In this document: positions 35,373 to 35,984 of the stretch, piece by piece
Numbering within the stretch: the first letter of the stretch is position 1
Layout: each line of letters starts with the position of its first letter
From: Candidatus Doudnabacteria bacterium RIFCSPHIGHO2_12_FULL_48_16
Lineage (GTDB): Bacteria > Patescibacteriota > Doudnabacteria > UBA920 > O2-02-FULL-48-8
DNA length: 35,984 nt
Assembly: GCA_001780035.1 (NCBI GenBank)
Contig: MFEY01000008.1
Coordinates: 7,358-43,341 of the forward strand
Reading direction: 5' to 3'
Notes under the pieces: generated by a model
What the model saw: the letters and a program-made list of their open reading frames with translations, nothing else
What the model was told of the DNA's origin: nothing
Database searches by the model: none
Program-made: the position numbers and the translations under genes

Positions 35373-35984
35373 AATTAACCGAAGCCGGAAAAATTTATTG
35401 CGTCGGCATCGGCGGGATCGGCGTAGCGGCCATTGCGCGGATTTTAAAATCGCAGGGCCGGGAAGTTGCCGGTTCGGATTTGCGCCAATCGCAGGTCACC
35501 GACAGCCTGAAAAATTTTGGTATCCAGGTTTTTATCGGCCATAAGGACGAGCAGCTTAAGGATTTCGACCCGGACATTGTAGTTTATTCCCAGGATGTCA
35601 GCGAATCTTCCGCCGGTTTTGGGGAGATCCAGATGGCCAAACAGTTGAATATTCCCCTGATCACTCAGGCCCAGGCCGTCGGCGCGCTGATGGAAGGCAA
35701 ATACGGCGTGGCCGTCACCGGCACAAACGGCAAATCCACCACCACCGCAATATTGGGATTAATTATGGAACAGGCCGGGACTGATCCGTCGGTTCTGGTT
35801 GGCACCATGCTGTCGCTCGAAAACGAAAGCGAACGCTTCCGGGCCAATGCCCGCGCCGGTAAAGGGAAGTATGTGGTGGCGGAATCGGATGAATATCACC
35901 GTAAGATGCTGGAGAACCAGCCGCAGATGATCATTATCACCAACATTGCGGAAGACCACCTCGATTACTATAAAAATTTGGCCG
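35369..35984 (+). CDS. murC: UDP-N-acetylmuramate--L-alanine ligase (3' partial)
   Basis: IYCVGIGGIGVAAIARILKSQGREVAGSD; GVAVTGTNGKSTTT; NIAEDHLDYY; no stop before the window end. Confidence 0.88.
   Translation, partial: MKLTEAGKIYCVGIGGIGVAAIARILKSQGREVAGSDLRQSQVTDSLKNFGIQVFIGHKDEQLKDFDPDIVVYSQDVSESSAGFGEIQMAKQLNIPLITQAQAVGALMEGKYGVAVTGTNGKSTTTAILGLIMEQAGTDPSVLVGTMLSLENESERFRANARAGKGKYVVAESDEYHRKMLENQPQMIIITNIAEDHLDYYKNLA

Overview
The window looks like a chromosomal segment of a Patescibacteria/CPR-type bacterium. This is inferred from gene content and style: a short AlaRS, an archaeal-type cupin phosphoglucose isomerase, a gp47/J-like membrane protein, the infA-rpmJ-rpsM-rpsK-rpsD-rpoA-rplQ-rplM-rpsI operon with almost no Shine-Dalgarno (SD) sites, and rnpB. 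TGA is used as a stop. There are two envelope-glycan clusters (3.3-9.7 kb and 28.4-33.3 kb), a murG-patatin-murC overlap operon at the right end, typA, an RRM protein and RNase P RNA.

The signals least explained by ordinary annotation are:
1. A minus-strand transcription unit at about 9.70-10.20 kb. It has a TTGACA-N17-TATACT promoter, two tandem intrinsic terminators, two AGGAGG motifs and a basic 56-codon ORF missing from the ORF track.
2. Two 102-bp elements with perfect 14-bp terminal inverted repeats (CCCGTTAGA.AT...AT.TCTAACGGG). Each lies just downstream of a promoter, in the putative 5' leader of a translation gene (infA and typA).
3. A TrpR-like regulator gene bracketed by two identical 31-bp dyads.
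4. A compositionally distinct cassette of four small membrane proteins (22.2-24.3 kb). All four have strong SD sites, and one carries a likely winged-helix domain.
5. Several families of palindromic repeats inserted in frame in proteins and inside rnpB.
6. A secreted protein made of three Cys-containing repeats.

All calls were made by eye, with no searches or folding computations.
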